A stretch of DNA of 27,801 nt from a virus. Position 1 is the stretch's first letter, and each line of letters opens with the position of its first letter. The position numbers and the translations under genes are program-made. Where the stretch lies: IMG/VR virus record IMGVR_UViG_3300023237_000533, positions 1 through 27,801 of that record. One strand, written 5' to 3'. Below the pieces are notes generated by a model. That model saw only the letters and a list, made by a program, of their open reading frames with translations, was not told the origin of the DNA and made no database searches. This document shows, one piece after another, positions 14,719 to 22,423 of the stretch.

Positions 14719-15111
14719 ATGTATGAACTGAAGGACTATCTTAAAGCTATTAATGAAACTAAAAAACCATTATTAGATACAGAGGACACGGTGTGGGAGA
14801 AGAAGTATCCTACATTTATTATTAACAAATGTTTATCTATGTTCTATGATACAATTATGCATAGTAACGAGATGAACGGACTACACTTTCTGCCAAAAAG
14901 GATGCAATTCCACTATTTTATAAATAGTATTCGAAAGAAGAAGCGATTTGGTGGGAAGTGGCTTTCACAAAAGAAAGTTAAAGACCTTGAAGTAATTAAA
15001 GAGTATTATGGTTATAGTAATCAAAAAGCAAAAGAAGCTCTTAACCTACTTTCAGACGCCCAAATTGAAAATATAACAATTGGCCTGAATAAAGGTGGGA
15101 GAAAAAAATGA
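14719..15111 (+). CDS. 62: Clamp loader small subunit gp62
   Basis: This 130-residue protein sits between gp44 and RegA exactly where T4 has gp62 (187 residues). The shorter form is usual in marine relatives. Recognisable stretches are a central SMFYDTIMHSNEMN and the MQFHYFINSIRKKKRFGGKW region. It has no ATPase motifs, in keeping with a structural role in the 4:1 loader. The stop overlaps the RegA start (ATGA). Assignment rests mainly on gene order plus general resemblance. Confidence 0.85.
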   Translation: MYELKDYLKAINETKKPLLDTEDTVWEKKYPTFIINKCLSMFYDTIMHSNEMNGLHFLPKRMQFHYFINSIRKKKRFGGKWLSQKKVKDLEVIKEYYGYSNQKAKEALNLLSDAQIENITIGLNKGGRKK

Positions 15112-15548
15112 GTGAAGATACTATAAAATGGTCGCAAAGTGATATGTTAGAGGTCACTATTAAGCAACCAGATGACTTCTTAAAAGTCAGAGAAACCTTG
15201 ACACGAATTGGTGTTGCAAGTCGTAAAGATAAAACACTATATCAAAGTTGTCACATTTTACACAAACAAGGTAAATATTACATAACACACTTCAAAGAAT
15301 TGTTTGCCTTAGATGGTAAGAATTCTAGTTTGTCAGCAAACGATATAGAAAGAAGAAACACAATAGCATTACTACTACAAGACTGGAATTTAATAGAGGT
15401 AGTTAATACTTCTTTAGTTGAAAACAAGGCACCATTAAGTCAAATCAAAGTATTACCATTTAAAGAGAAAAGTGAATGGAATATGGTCGCTAAATATAAT
15501 ATAGGTAAAAAACCAGAAGATAGTAACAATGCAAGTACAACCGTTTAA
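15108..15548 (+). CDS. regA: Translational repressor RegA
   Basis: This 146-residue protein contains the core of T4 RegA (122 residues) almost in full: IKQPDDFLKVRETLTRIG, KTLYQSCHILHKQGKYY, and HFKELFALDG. RegA binds around the start codons of early mRNAs, including those of 44, 45 and regA itself in T4, and blocks ribosomes. An extra N-terminal segment of about 14 residues and a C-terminal extension distinguish this copy. The start overlaps gene 62 by four bases and the end overlaps the ATP-grasp gene by 20 bases. Autoregulation is likely by analogy. Confidence 0.94.
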   Translation: MSEDTIKWSQSDMLEVTIKQPDDFLKVRETLTRIGVASRKDKTLYQSCHILHKQGKYYITHFKELFALDGKNSSLSANDIERRNTIALLLQDWNLIEVVNTSLVENKAPLSQIKVLPFKEKSEWNMVAKYNIGKKPEDSNNASTTV

Positions 15549-16914
15549 AAATTACTTAGAAGAAGCTACAGACAATAAAAAGTTTTTGCGTCTGCTCATT
15601 ATTACAGATGAGCCAGAGGGTGCAAAAGAATTTCATACTGCCGATAGACTACAAGAGGAATGTAAGAAGTTAAATTATCCATTCTATCTGTTTAAGTTAA
15701 CTGGTGGTTATACAACCTATGAAGATGGTATCCGTAAGTTTCATAACAAAGACGATAAGAAAGGTTTTGAAGTAGGTGCAATGACAGTTGCTATCATTCG
15801 TGGTAGTGTGGTCAGAAAAGATAGTTGGATGGACTTAGTGTCTATGCTTGAAAAGGCTAATGCAACATTAGTAAATCCAAGAACTACTATCAATATGTGT
15901 GCCGACAAATACAGAACCTCTTTAAGACTTGCAGATTATGGTTTAAGACAACCAATGACCAAGTTAATCAATGACCCCGAAAACTCAGTTGATATGGTTG
16001 AAGAAGCTGGTATTAAGTTTCCTTTAATTATGAAAACACTTAGAGGTAGTAAAGGTGTTGGTGTATTGTTTGTTGAAAGTCCTAAAAGTTTACACTCAAT
16101 TGTACAACTTATTAATAAACAAGACGAAGACGCTGACCTATTGGTGCAAGAGTATATTAAAACAGAGTATGATGTTAGAGTGCATGTACTAGGTGGTAAA
16201 ATATTAGCCTCTATGATGAGACCTGTTATTGAAGGAGATTTTAGGTCAAATGTATCACAAGGTTCAGTACCAAAAGATTATAAACTAACAGATTTAGAGA
16301 TAAAAGAATGTTTAAAGGCTGCTAAGGCAGTTGGTGGTTATTGGACTGCTGTTGACTTTATACCAAGTAAAGACAGAGAAAATAAACCATGTTATTTCTT
16401 AGAAGTAAATTCAAGTCCAGGTACAGAGGGTATTGAAGAAGCTTCTAAAATGAACATTGCAAAGGAAGTTATACAACACTTTGCTAAGAAAGAAAATAGA
16501 TATACAGTACCAACAGAGTGTGGTTATAAAGAAATCTTAACCGTTAAACCTTTCGGTGAAATTGTATCAAAGTTTGATACAGGTAACTCAGGCATGCCAG
16601 TTATTCATGCAGATAAAATGTCACCAAATGGCAAAACTATTACTTGGTCACTACTAGGTAAAACATTAACAAGTGATGTGATTCGTAAAGAAAAAATATC
16701 AGTTGGTGGTTTAAGAGATTATGATGAAGACCGATATGTCGTAAAACTAGATGTAGAATTCGCCGGTGGTTACTACAAAGATGTAGAATTTACCATTGAT
16801 GATAGAGAAGATAGAACACCTATCTTACTTGACCGTGAGTTTATGAATCGTTTAAATGTGATGGTAAACCCACAAAGAAAATATGTAGTAACAACTAAAT
16901 ATAGTTTAGATTAG
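15529..16914 (+). CDS. RimK-like ATP-grasp ligase fused to a retropepsin-like domain
   Basis: This 461-residue protein has an N-terminal RimK-like part (about 1-315). It includes KTLRGSKGVGV (169-179), DVRVHVLGGKILASMMRP (215-232) and the metal-binding end EVNSSPGTEGIEE (292-304). RimK enzymes add glutamate to protein C-termini such as ribosomal S6, or make other amide bonds. The remaining 140 residues resemble the retropepsin-like family often found next to RimK (PF05618, RimB/RloA2 type). They contain FDTGNSG (349-355) with a putative catalytic D350, a late ILLDREFMNRLNVMVNP (432-448) and beta strands between. Substrate is unknown; host or phage ribosomal or RNA-binding proteins are candidates. 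It overlaps regA and lies in the replication operon. Confidence 0.85.
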   Translation: MQVQPFKNYLEEATDNKKFLRLLIITDEPEGAKEFHTADRLQEECKKLNYPFYLFKLTGGYTTYEDGIRKFHNKDDKKGFEVGAMTVAIIRGSVVRKDSWMDLVSMLEKANATLVNPRTTINMCADKYRTSLRLADYGLRQPMTKLINDPENSVDMVEEAGIKFPLIMKTLRGSKGVGVLFVESPKSLHSIVQLINKQDEDADLLVQEYIKTEYDVRVHVLGGKILASMMRPVIEGDFRSNVSQGSVPKDYKLTDLEIKECLKAAKAVGGYWTAVDFIPSKDRENKPCYFLEVNSSPGTEGIEEASKMNIAKEVIQHFAKKENRYTVPTECGYKEILTVKPFGEIVSKFDTGNSGMPVIHADKMSPNGKTITWSLLGKTLTSDVIRKEKISVGGLRDYDEDRYVVKLDVEFAGGYYKDVEFTIDDREDRTPILLDREFMNRLNVMVNPQRKYVVTTKYSLD

Positions 16915-16922
16915 GAGATAAT

Positions 16923-17237
16923 ATGAGTGAAGTGAAATTATTAAGATTGAGTACAGGTGAAGATATAATTGCTAAAGTAGGAGAAAACGACCAAGGTGTG
17001 AGTTTACATAAACCATTTGTAATCATACCACAACAAAAGGGACCAGGTCAACCCATTCAATTAATGATGTCGCTGTATAATGCATTTGGTAAAAATGATA
17101 CAGTAACGGTTTCAAAAGATAAGATTGTCTTTATGACAGAACCTAAAGATGACATCAAATCAAATTACGAAGCAAACACAAGTAAGATAATTACTAAACC
17201 ATCAGGACTTATAACAGAAACTAATATACCAGGCTAA
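16923..17237 (+). CDS. Small protein, possibly Sm-like
   Basis: This 104-residue protein opens with VKLLRLSTGEDIIAKVGENDQGVSLHKPFVI. That is a pattern of short beta strands with a conserved glycine, typical of Sm/Lsm-like barrels (strand 1-2 hairpin, then the KP turn). A second block, KIVFMTEPKDDIKSNYEA, could be the last strand plus a helix. The first 75 residues would make the fold and the C-terminus is polar. Sm-like proteins usually bind RNA as rings, but this is inference from pattern alone. GGAG precedes the ATG and the ferredoxin gene starts five bases after its stop. Confidence 0.8.
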   Translation: MSEVKLLRLSTGEDIIAKVGENDQGVSLHKPFVIIPQQKGPGQPIQLMMSLYNAFGKNDTVTVSKDKIVFMTEPKDDIKSNYEANTSKIITKPSGLITETNIPG

Positions 17238-17242
17238 GGTCA

Positions 17243-17572
17243 ATGGTAAAAGTTAATTTTGTAAGAGAGAATGGTGAAACATTATCGACAGAGATACCTG
17301 TTGGTTATACCATCATGGAAGCAGCTAAAGAACTGGATTTACCAGAGATACCTGCTGACTGTGGTGGATGTTGTGCGTGTGCGACTTGCCATATCTATGT
17401 AGATGTGTTACAATGGCCACAGTTAAAGATAAAAGATAACTCTTTAGAACAAGAGTTGTTGGAATATGAGAAAGGTTATATCGCAGACAAGTCAAGATTG
17501 GCATGTCAGATACAACTAAATGATGAATTAAATAATGTAACGGTGAAATTAAGAAAAGATGAACTTCTATAA
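17243..17572 (+). CDS. 2Fe-2S ferredoxin, adrenodoxin type
   Basis: This 109-residue protein has the cluster ligands in adrenodoxin-type spacing, C40-x5-C46-x2-C49 and C88 (in LACQI), with the TCHIYV segment after the third ligand. Two extra cysteines (C43, C44) lie inside the cluster loop, which is unusual. The N-terminal VNFVRENGETLSTEIPVGYTIMEAA is the usual beta-grasp start. Such ferredoxins carry electrons for cluster assembly, monooxygenases or reductases, but no redox partner is visible here. The gene overlaps the DNA polymerase start by 14 bases, so the two are translationally linked. Confidence 0.92.
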   Translation: MVKVNFVRENGETLSTEIPVGYTIMEAAKELDLPEIPADCGGCCACATCHIYVDVLQWPQLKIKDNSLEQELLEYEKGYIADKSRLACQIQLNDELNNVTVKLRKDELL

Positions 17573-20048
17573 AAATGTAATTGAACACAGAGGCAAACTT
17601 CTAATACGAGGTGTCTTAAATGGTAAAGAGTATAAAGAAAAAATTGATTTCGGTCCTACTTTATATTCATTAACACAAGAAGACTCTGTTTATAAAACAC
17701 TACAAGGTCAATCTTTAAAACCTATTGAGTTTACCAATATTTTTGCAGCTCGTAAATTTCGTAAAGATATTGCAACACAAAATTCTCCTATCTATGGTCT
17801 TGAAAGATACCATTATCAATATATTGGCCAAGAATATCCAACAGATATTGATTGGGATAAAGAATATATTAAAATCTTTACACTTGATATTGAAACAACT
17901 TGTGAAGGTGGTTTTCCAGATGTACAAGACCCACAAGAACAGTTGTTATGTATTACAGTAAAAAATCAATCTAATAAACAAATCATTACATGGGGTGTAG
18001 GTAAGTTTGTAACTGACCGACTAGATGTAACTTATGTTGAATGTAAAGACGAAAAACAATTGATGTTTGAGTTTATGAAATTCTGGATTAAAAATTATCC
18101 AGATGTTATCACAGGTTGGAACACCAAGTTTTTTGATTTGCCATACTTGATGAACAGAATTAAATTGGTTGCAGGTGAAACGGTTGCAAACAAGATGTCG
18201 CCATGGGGTATAGTAAACCAAGGTGAAGTCATCACACATGGTAGACCACAAACTACTTACAATCTTTATGGTATTTCTATGTTAGATTACCTAGACTTGT
18301 ATAAGTGGTTTATTCCAACACGACAAGAGAGTTATAAACTAGACCATATTGGTGAAGTTGAACTTGGTCGTGGTAAAGATGACGCCGGCTTTGATACATT
18401 TAAAGATTGGTACACTAAAGATTTTCAATCATTTGTTGATTACAATATTCAAGATGTTGAAATTGTTGACGCATTAGAAGATAAGTTAGGTCTTATTGAC
18501 TTGTCACTTACTGTTGCATATGATTCAAAGGTAAACTATGATGACATATTCTCACAAGTTAGAGTGTGGGATACCTTGATTGCTAATCATTTAATGAAAA
18601 AGAATATATGTGTTCCTCCAAGACAAGAGAATACTAAAGATACGAAATATGAAGGTGCTTATGTTAAAGAACCTATACTAGGTAAACATGACTGGATTGT
18701 TTCGTTTGATATTAACTCACTATATCCACATATTATTATTCAATACAATATTTCGCCTGAAAAGATACTCGGTGAATCAGCTTATAATGTCAATGTTAAT
18801 AAAATGATTGACATGACTGTACCACTTGACAATCTTAAACAAGAAGGAGTTTGCATAACACCAAACGGTGCCAAGTTTAAGAATGATAGTCAAGGTTTTC
18901 TTCCTGAAATGATGGAGAAAATGTACAATGAAAGAGTTGTATTCAAACAGAGAATGTTGAAGGCGAAAGCCGAATATCAAAAGACTAAAGACCCTAAACT
19001 TGTCAAAGAGATTGCAAGGTGCCATAACATTCAATGGTCAAAGAAGATTGCCTTAAACTCAGCTTATGGTGCAGTAGGTAATCAATACTTTAGATACTAT
19101 GATGTTAGACAGGCTGCCGGCATTACAACTGCTGGTCAATTTATTATTCGTTTTATTGAGAAAAAGGTAAACAAATATTTAAATGAAATATTACAAAGTG
19201 GAGAAAACCGAGATTATATTGTTGCTTCTGATACTGATAGTATCTATGTTAGATTTGATAAACTTGTAGAAAAAACATGTCAAGGTAAAAGTCAAGAACA
19301 GATTATAGATTTTCTTGGTAAAGTTTGTGACAAAAAGATTGAACCATTTATTGAAAAATGTTTTGATGAGTTAGCAGATTATTCTAACGCATTTAAAAAT
19401 GCCATGGTTATGAAACGAGAAGTGGTTGCCAATAAAGGTATATGGGTTGCAAAGAAAAGATACATGTTAAATGTACTTGATGATGAGGGAGTTAGACTTG
19501 CTGACCCCAAACTTAAACTTATGGGTATTGAGGCAGTCAAGTCATCTACACCACAAGTTTGTCGTGGTAAGATTAAAGAGGCAATCAAGGTTATCATGGC
19601 TAAAGAAGAAACTGATTTACATAAACTTGTTGCAGATTTTAGAAAAGAATTTATGCAATTACCGGCAGAGTCTATTGCCTTTCCTAGAAGTTGTAACAAT
19701 CTTAAAAAGTATAAAGATAGTGCAAACATTTTTATTAAAGGTACACCAATCCATGTGAAAGGTGCATTAGTTTACAACTATCAAATACATAGACTAGGTT
19801 TACAAAGTAAATATCCTATTATACAAGAAGGAGATAAGATTAAATTTATCAAACTTAAGCCTGCTAATCCATTTAAGTTTGATGTAATTAGTTATATGAC
19901 CACACTACCTGAAGAGTTTAAATTGCAAGAGTATATTGATTATGATATACAATTTCAGAAAACTTTCCTTGACCCTATGCGTTTCATTCTGGACGCTGTA
20001 AACTGGAAAGAAGAACCACAAGCAACATTGGAGGCATTCTTTGGATAA
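17559..20048 (+). CDS. 43: DNA polymerase gp43 (family B)
   Basis: This is an 829-residue replicative polymerase (T4 gp43 is 898). The exonuclease motifs are DIE (110-112), the TGWNTKFFDLPYL segment and YNIQDVE. Polymerase motif A is DINSLYPHI (from D384), motif B KIALNSAYG, and motif C SDTDS (D558, D560). All catalytic acids are present, so both proofreading and synthesis should work. The C-terminus QATLEAFFG matches the Q-x2-L-x2-FF clamp-binding pattern and should contact gp45. The start lies inside the ferredoxin gene and the end overlaps the next start by eight bases. Confidence 0.97.
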   Translation: MNFYKNVIEHRGKLLIRGVLNGKEYKEKIDFGPTLYSLTQEDSVYKTLQGQSLKPIEFTNIFAARKFRKDIATQNSPIYGLERYHYQYIGQEYPTDIDWDKEYIKIFTLDIETTCEGGFPDVQDPQEQLLCITVKNQSNKQIITWGVGKFVTDRLDVTYVECKDEKQLMFEFMKFWIKNYPDVITGWNTKFFDLPYLMNRIKLVAGETVANKMSPWGIVNQGEVITHGRPQTTYNLYGISMLDYLDLYKWFIPTRQESYKLDHIGEVELGRGKDDAGFDTFKDWYTKDFQSFVDYNIQDVEIVDALEDKLGLIDLSLTVAYDSKVNYDDIFSQVRVWDTLIANHLMKKNICVPPRQENTKDTKYEGAYVKEPILGKHDWIVSFDINSLYPHIIIQYNISPEKILGESAYNVNVNKMIDMTVPLDNLKQEGVCITPNGAKFKNDSQGFLPEMMEKMYNERVVFKQRMLKAKAEYQKTKDPKLVKEIARCHNIQWSKKIALNSAYGAVGNQYFRYYDVRQAAGITTAGQFIIRFIEKKVNKYLNEILQSGENRDYIVASDTDSIYVRFDKLVEKTCQGKSQEQIIDFLGKVCDKKIEPFIEKCFDELADYSNAFKNAMVMKREVVANKGIWVAKKRYMLNVLDDEGVRLADPKLKLMGIEAVKSSTPQVCRGKIKEAIKVIMAKEETDLHKLVADFRKEFMQLPAESIAFPRSCNNLKKYKDSANIFIKGTPIHVKGALVYNYQIHRLGLQSKYPIIQEGDKIKFIKLKPANPFKFDVISYMTTLPEEFKLQEYIDYDIQFQKTFLDPMRFILDAVNWKEEPQATLEAFFG

Positions 20049-20433
20049 TCCAGTAAACATATCAGGTCAGTTGCTTGAAGATAAAGTAGAAAACTATTGT
20101 AAAGAAAACAATATATCTTATCAAAGAGCAAAACCAGGCGCCCATGCCATAGATTTCATAATTGAAACTGATAATGGTAAGGTGTTTGCAGATTGTACCA
20201 ATCAGAATTCAGTAGGTAGTGTTGAAGAAAAATTACCACATAAACTATGGAAGTACCATAACAAATATGGTTACAGTAATGTGTGTATAATTAAAGGTGA
20301 CCATAAGATTAGTGCAACTGTACTCATGCATTGTAATGAGATGGCAAGAACTAAAAACTTTGACTTAACATTTAAAAGTTGTGAGGACTTTTGTAATACA
20401 TTAACAACTAAAACGGAGAGTTTCTTTGGCTGA
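20041..20433 (+). CDS. PD-(D/E)xK-like protein with altered active site, TTG start
   Basis: This 130-residue protein starts at TTG 20041. GGAGG at 20030-20034 lies six bases upstream, and there is no in-frame ATG before residue 97. The pattern resembles a restriction-endonuclease fold: E13 in GQLLEDKVENY, then IDF (D38), then VFADCTNQ, then GSVEEKLPHKLWKY. In active relatives the third block reads E/D-x-K-x-Q, but here it is D51-C-T53-N-Q55, so the lysine is replaced by threonine and activity is doubtful. The protein ends in ESFFG, like the polymerase (EAFFG), which suggests a shared clamp-binding tail. It overlaps the polymerase by eight bases. Confidence 0.78.
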   Translation: MDNPVNISGQLLEDKVENYCKENNISYQRAKPGAHAIDFIIETDNGKVFADCTNQNSVGSVEEKLPHKLWKYHNKYGYSNVCIIKGDHKISATVLMHCNEMARTKNFDLTFKSCEDFCNTLTTKTESFFG

Positions 20434-20962
20434 TTTACCAAACAAAAAATATAAAGTAATCTATGCAGACCCACCATGGTTGTTTAGAACACGGTCAGAT
20501 AAAGGCAAAGATAAAAGTCCTGAAAAACATTATGAATGTATGTCACTAAATGATATTTGTAATTTGCCAGTTAAAGAAATTGCAGATGAGGATTGTGTAT
20601 TGTTAATGTGGGTATGTGACCCTATGTTAGACCAAGCATTAAAAGTTATTGACGCATGGGGATTTAAATATAAAACAGTAGGCTTCACATGGGCAAAAAC
20701 AAATAGAAAGACACTTGGATTTTTTACAGGTTTAGGTTATTGGACTAGAGGTAATCCTGAAATGTGTTTACTTGCAACAAGAGGTAGACCAAAACGAATC
20801 AATAAAGATGTTGCTCAATTAGTGGTTGCACCAAGAGGTCGACACTCCGAAAAACCACTTTTACATGGTGAAATTGAAAGACTTGTTCCGGGCCCCTATA
20901 TTGAACTGTTTGCTCGTAAGAAAACCAGAGAGAATTGGGACTTTTGGGGTAATGAAGTATGA
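20426..20962 (+). CDS. MT-A70-family adenine-N6 methyltransferase, TTG start
   Basis: This 178-residue protein has the catalytic DPPW motif at 15-18 (YADPPW), a hydrophobic VLLMWV strand, GFTWAKTN, and the C-terminal PGPYIELFARK and NWDFWG segments typical of phage MT-A70-like enzymes. It should transfer a methyl group to adenine N6 in DNA, perhaps protecting phage DNA, though RNA cannot be excluded by sequence. The start is TTG with GGAG seven bases upstream (20415-20418). Both this gene and the previous one begin within a TTCTTTGG that encodes the FFG end of the gene before. It is the last gene of the clamp-polymerase unit. Confidence 0.9.
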   Translation: MADLPNKKYKVIYADPPWLFRTRSDKGKDKSPEKHYECMSLNDICNLPVKEIADEDCVLLMWVCDPMLDQALKVIDAWGFKYKTVGFTWAKTNRKTLGFFTGLGYWTRGNPEMCLLATRGRPKRINKDVAQLVVAPRGRHSEKPLLHGEIERLVPGPYIELFARKKTRENWDFWGNEV

Positions 20963-20974
20963 TATACTTAGAGC

Positions 20975-21003
20975 TTGCCTTTTGGTTGAGTTTAGTGTAT
21001 ACT
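20975..21003 (+). promoter_or_regulatory. Sigma70-like promoter for the second DruA-like gene
   Basis: TTGCCT 20975-20980, 17-base spacer, TATACT 20998-21003, with GC before the -35 and TG directly before the -10. The following TACCTATATTAA matches the CobS promoter at the same distance. Expected start near 21010, about 22 bases before the ATG at 21032. Confidence 0.7.
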
Positions 21004-21031
21004 GTACCTATATTAATGTTATGGAAGATGA

Positions 21032-22138
21032 ATGGCGAAAACCCTAGATAGAGAACAGGCACTACATTGTGCTGGTATATTCAATGACTACTTTGGTCAG
21101 TTTGAAAGAATAGACCAATACATGCGTGACCAAAAGATGGCTCAGATTGAATCATTACCATCAAGTCTTCCTGGTATGGGGTTTGATAGTGATATGTTTT
21201 GCGATTTTACTATGTCACCAAAGGACATGGATTTACAAGTTGTAGAACTAGATAATCACACATGGGACACCTGTATTAATATGATATCAAGTCATAGTAA
21301 TATGACAAGTATTCCTGGTAAGACTTTAAAGCTTGCAGTAAAAGAAATGAACACAGGTAAGTTTGTAGGTTTTATGAGATTTGGTTCGCCAGTTATTAAC
21401 TGTAAACCTAGAAACGATATGTTAGGTAATGTACCTGATTTAAAAGTATTTAACAAGACTGCTATTATGGGTTTTGTAATTGTACCATGCCAGCCATTTG
21501 GTTTTAATTATCTTGGTGGTAAATTATTGGCTGGTCTATGTTGTTCACATCAAGTTAGAGAGATGTTAAACAAGAAGTATGACATGAACTTGGTGTTGTT
21601 TGAAACCACATCTTTATATGGGAAAACAAAAGGTGCCTCAATGTATGATGGTATGAAACCATTTTTAAGATACAAAGGCAATACAATGTCAGATTTTATT
21701 CCTATGTTGCATGGTAAACCATACTTAGATATGGTAGACTATGTTGAAAATATTATTGGTAAAGGTCAGTTAGTAAAAGCGGATGCTTCAAGTCGTAAAC
21801 TTAAAATGACCACCGGCATTATTGGTCTATGTAAGAAAACACTTGAAGGTGATGACTTAGAAAAATTTAAACTTACGATTGCAAATGCTAAAAATCTTAC
21901 CGAACAAAAAAGATATTATGCAAGTAACTATGGTATAGAAAACTTTATAGACATTGTAAATGGTAAGACACAAGATATAGTTAAGGCACCAAACTATGAC
22001 AGATATAATGAAAAAGAAATCATAGAATGGTGGAGAAAAATGGCCATAAAAAGATTTGACAATCTAAATAAGGATGGTCGTCTTAGAAATGACCTAGAGG
22101 TCTGGACTAAAGATAGTAAGATAGATATTATAAGATGA
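21032..22138 (+). CDS. DruA-like (DUF4338-like) protein, second paralogue
   Basis: This 368-residue protein shares with the protein at 4000-5298 the blocks FGFNYLGGKLLAGLC (156-170) and ETTSLYGKTK (191-200), which lie the same distance apart. It differs in the block before them: RNDMLGN here replaces RDAYIGW there. The resemblance to DUF4338/DruA is the same tentative one. Both proteins have a basic C-terminal half ending in a charged helix (IIEWWRKMAIKRFDNL). Each paralogue stands first behind its own GCTTG-type promoter, so early expression is likely. The role in a phage is unknown. It overlaps the next gene by four bases (ATGA). Confidence 0.8.
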   Translation: MAKTLDREQALHCAGIFNDYFGQFERIDQYMRDQKMAQIESLPSSLPGMGFDSDMFCDFTMSPKDMDLQVVELDNHTWDTCINMISSHSNMTSIPGKTLKLAVKEMNTGKFVGFMRFGSPVINCKPRNDMLGNVPDLKVFNKTAIMGFVIVPCQPFGFNYLGGKLLAGLCCSHQVREMLNKKYDMNLVLFETTSLYGKTKGASMYDGMKPFLRYKGNTMSDFIPMLHGKPYLDMVDYVENIIGKGQLVKADASSRKLKMTTGIIGLCKKTLEGDDLEKFKLTIANAKNLTEQKRYYASNYGIENFIDIVNGKTQDIVKAPNYDRYNEKEIIEWWRKMAIKRFDNLNKDGRLRNDLEVWTKDSKIDIIR

Positions 22139-22371
22139 AGAAAGCGAAAACTTACATACATGTCAATCAACATGTCATTAGAGCTAACAAAAAACACGGT
22201 ACCAATGAACCTGTTATTACAGTTAAACAAGGTAAAACTAATAGATATTGTCACGAAGTTAAAATCTTAGGTGATAGTGTAGTTAGATATGGTGGTAGTG
22301 AGAAACCTATTCTACCTTGTGGTGCAAGAGTTGTCATTGAAACGAATAGTGAAGTTGAGATATTAAAATAG
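22135..22371 (+). CDS. Small conserved-looking protein of unknown function
   Basis: This 78-residue, mostly beta protein begins TYIHVNQHVIRANKKHGTNEPVITVKQGK, followed by a YCHEVKILG strand and a C-terminal PCGARVVIETNSEVEIL. I recall small proteins of this pattern as frequent in unrelated phages and some bacteria, without a known function; that is recollection and not a search result. It is translationally coupled to the DruA-like gene through an ATGA overlap. The next promoter begins directly behind its stop. Confidence 0.8.
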   Translation: MKKAKTYIHVNQHVIRANKKHGTNEPVITVKQGKTNRYCHEVKILGDSVVRYGGSEKPILPCGARVVIETNSEVEILK

Positions 22372-22373
22372 GC

Positions 22374-22402
22374 TTGACAAATTGAAACAAATAGTGTATA
22401 TT
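22374..22402 (+). promoter_or_regulatory. Sigma70-like promoter for uvsX
   Basis: TTGACA 22374-22379, 17-base spacer, TATATT 22397-22402, preceded by TG. The expected start is near 22409, giving a 15-base leader that contains the ribosome site AAGGAG (22413-22418). The -35 begins three bases after the stop of the previous gene. Confidence 0.78.
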
Positions 22403-22423
22403 ATACATAACTAAGGAGAAAAT

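Noticed and set aside
14919-14926. TATAAATA inside gene 62
   Set aside because: It is in coding sequence, with no nearby gene start or inverted repeat; chance occurrence in AT-rich DNA is likely.
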